In this document: in pieces, positions 62,464 through 64,000 of the stretch | Numbering within the stretch: position 1 is the first letter of the stretch | How the letters are laid out: every line of letters starts with the position of its first letter | From: Xanthomonas theicola | Lineage (GTDB): Bacteria > Pseudomonadota > Gammaproteobacteria > Xanthomonadales > Xanthomonadaceae | Assembly (NCBI RefSeq): GCF_014236795.1 | Contig: NZ_CP049017.1 | Location: 3,202,001-3,266,000 of the forward strand | Direction of reading: 5' to 3' | Length of the DNA: 64,000 nt | Notes under the pieces: generated by a model | What the model was told of the DNA's origin: nothing | Database searches by the model: none | What the model saw: the letters and a program-made list of their open reading frames with translations, nothing else | Position numbers and translations under genes: made by a program

Positions 62464-62499
62464 AGAGCGTTCTCCAGAGCTAGCTACCAATGCCGTGGG

Positions 62500-63080
62500 A
62501 GTCAACTGTCATGCAGAAGCGAGCGCAGGAGGGTCGTAAGGAGCCTGATCGCGCGCGATGGCCTTGAGCCAGCGCAGGTATTTGTGCATGCACGCGACGA
62601 TGGCGACCTTGGCAGGCTTGCCGGCGGCAATCAGGCGCGCATAGGTGTGGGACAGCGGGGAGCCGGCGCGGATCCAGGCCCAGGTGGCCATGGACAACAC
62701 CTGGCGCACGTCGGGGCGCCCGCCCTGGATGCGGCGTTGGCCGCGCCAGCGGCCGCTGGCGCGATTGAACGGGGCCAGCCCGACCAGGAGCGGCGATCTT
62801 GCGCAGGTGTACGGTGCCCAGTTCGGGAAGCCGGGCCGCCAGGGTGGCGCGCACGATCGGGCCAAGCCCGGGTACCTTGGGTAGGCTGGAACACGCCGCT
62901 CCTGCCTGTGCGATCTGTCCGGACACTTCGCGGATGCGCTGTTGCAGCAGCGCGATCGCCTCGACCCACTGGCCGCGCACGGCCTGGCAGGTGACCTGTG
63001 CCAGGCAGCGGCGCTGTGCATCGCGCTGGGCGAGCAGGGTGCGGGCAAGTGAAGCCCTTCGCGCCGCGCCTGCAACGGCG
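62500..63080 (-). mobile_element. IS110-family transposase remnant
   Basis: The C-terminal half of the transposase is visible on the minus strand. One frame carries [20 protein letters not shown] and [20 protein letters not shown] (helix-hairpin-helix of transposase_20). After a frameshift near 62790 another frame carries [39 protein letters not shown] and [17 protein letters not shown]. The catalytic DEDD N-terminal domain is missing. The 3' end matches the scrap beside hemB (17014-17112). Confidence 0.85.
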
Positions 63081-63127
63081 CAGGGAGCACGGCGGCGGGC
63101 GGGGCGTGGATGCACTGGGATGCACTG

Positions 63128-63335
63128 GGCCGCCACGGCCAGGCGTTCCCAGTCGCGACCCTCGCGCTGGAAGCAGTGATCCATGCCGGCGAACGACAGC
63201 GCCACCCGCCCGGCGCTGCCGAACGGGCGCAGGCGCAGGTCCACGCGATGCGAGAAGCCGTCGGCGGTGGTCTCGTCCAGCAACCGCGTCAGGCGCTGGC
63301 CGAGGCGGGCGACATATTCTTCGGCGGCGAGTGGA
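63128..63335 (-). pseudogene. Internal fragment of glnE (glutamine synthetase adenylyltransferase)
   Basis: The minus strand reads [20 protein letters not shown], then [20 protein letters not shown], then [20 protein letters not shown] and ERLA. This is the core of a GlnE adenylyl-transfer domain, including [12 protein letters not shown]. Only ~70 residues are present, between an IS110 remnant and an IS5 remnant, with no start or flanking glnE sequence. A transplanted or stranded piece. Confidence 0.75.
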
Positions 63336-63359
63336 CGCGCGCCAATGGAACAGGCAGGC

Positions 63360-63559
63360 GTGCAGGTGTTATCCCCTCCAATCCCACGCGCAAGGTCCTG
63401 CGCCACTACGACCGCCACCTTTACAAAGCGCGCCAACTGATCGAGCACTTCTTTGCCAAACTCAAGCAATACCACGCCATCGCCACCCGCTATGACGATA
63501 CGGCATGCGCGTTCCTGGGCGCGCTTCACTGGATCGCCTCGGTTATCTTGCTTAATAAG
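63360..63559 (+). mobile_element. IS5-family transposase C-terminal remnant
   Basis: The plus strand reads [20 protein letters not shown], then [20 protein letters not shown], then [20 protein letters not shown] and LLN. This is the usual end of an IS5-family (IS1031-like) DDE transposase with its E-containing helix. It is unrelated to the IS5 scrap at 43.8 kb by sequence. Confidence 0.85.
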
Positions 63560-63563
63560 GGTT

Positions 63564-64000
63564 CTACCCCGAAATCACGGCCGGTTGTGAAAGGGTGGAA
63601 AACTTCAAATCCTCTCTGTCAATCCTTCGCCGCATCCTTGGGTTGTGGCGCCGCTCGATGTATTGGAACACATCGGCTCTTGCCGCATCGAGTGTCGGAT
63701 AGGTCATGCGGTAGATCCGTTCGCGCTTGAGCAGGCCAAAGAAGCCCTCGCATGCGGCGTTGTCTGCGCAGTGACCCACGGCGCTCATCGAGCACACCAG
63801 GGTGTTGGTCAGCAAATACGTCTGATAGTCACCGCTTCGAAACTGACTGCCTCTATCCGAATGCAAGATCACCGGTTCGTCGCCCTGTCGCTGCCATACA
63901 GCCGTCTGCACGGCCCGGATCACCATCTGCCGATCTTGCCGATGATGCATGGACCAGCCCACCACCCGATGGTCGAACAGGTCCAAGACAACGCATAGAT
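63564..64000 (-). mobile_element. IS3-family OrfB, C-terminal part (continues beyond window)
   Basis: The frame is open to the window edge. The integrase core is intact in the visible part: VVLDLFDHRVVGWSMHHRQD, ILHSDRGSQFRSGDYQ (second Asp), SMSAVGHCADNAACEGFFGL (Glu) and LKRERIYRMTYPTLDAARAD. Ends ISG at 63564. May belong to a functional copy; the N-terminal part is outside. Confidence 0.88.

Overview
The window looks like a chromosome segment of a Xanthomonas-type gammaproteobacterium (Xanthomonadaceae). The neighbourhood is GC-rich and densely coded. Supporting marks are a sedolisin of the xanthomonalisin type, a TonB-dependent receptor, S1/P1 nuclease and DPP-IV genes, a combined glycogen/trehalose operon, short 'gcggttgaagccgc' intergenic repeats, and several decayed insertion sequences. 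The species cannot be fixed from the sequence alone.

Layout. 1-17 kb: the C-terminal end of a Cache-domain receptor, small exported proteins, gap, an OmpW-like porin with the tail of a second copy beside it, an S1/P1 nuclease, an IS701 remnant, a TonB-domain lipoprotein, a UPF0114 protein, a GST, DPP-IV, a broken Coa1-like gene, a DUF885 protein and hemB. 17-20 kb: a lipoprotein hydrolase, then an IS3 element lying against the end of another IS3. 20-27.4 kb: a NatAB-like ABC exporter, a TAP-like hydrolase lipoprotein, a membrane protein/XRE regulator pair with two operator-like palindromes, ferredoxin-NADP reductase, and a second ABC-2 exporter. 27.7-41.8 kb: a short siroheme synthase, then the minus-strand operon glgA-glgB-treZ-malQ-treY-DUF2934-glgX, which builds glycogen-type glucan and converts it to trehalose. 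42.2-44.1 kb: an IS graveyard. 44.3-47 kb: aceE. 47-50 kb: an RsbU/RsbW/RsbV-type partner-switching module. 50.3-51.5 kb: a decayed PadR regulator and siderophore-interacting reductase pair.

51.7-53.86 kb holds the most interesting locus: a compact, AT-shifted putative RiPP operon. It encodes two Cys-rich precursor peptides with CX5C repeats, a radical SAM enzyme with an abbreviated C-terminal cluster region lying between them, and a small Tat-exported protein. It is preceded by a Clp/CRP-like site and closed by a perfect 15-bp hairpin. I do not recognise it as a named family.

53.9-62.5 kb: YceI, a RutE-like nitroreductase, an ELM1-family protein, a sedolisin, a TonB-dependent receptor and a glycerophosphodiesterase. 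62.5-64 kb: a second IS graveyard (IS110, IS5 and IS3 pieces) that traps an internal fragment of glnE.

Several mobile or broken genes carry frameshifts at G/C homopolymers or 7-bp tandem duplications. These may be true decay or, at homopolymers, assembly errors.
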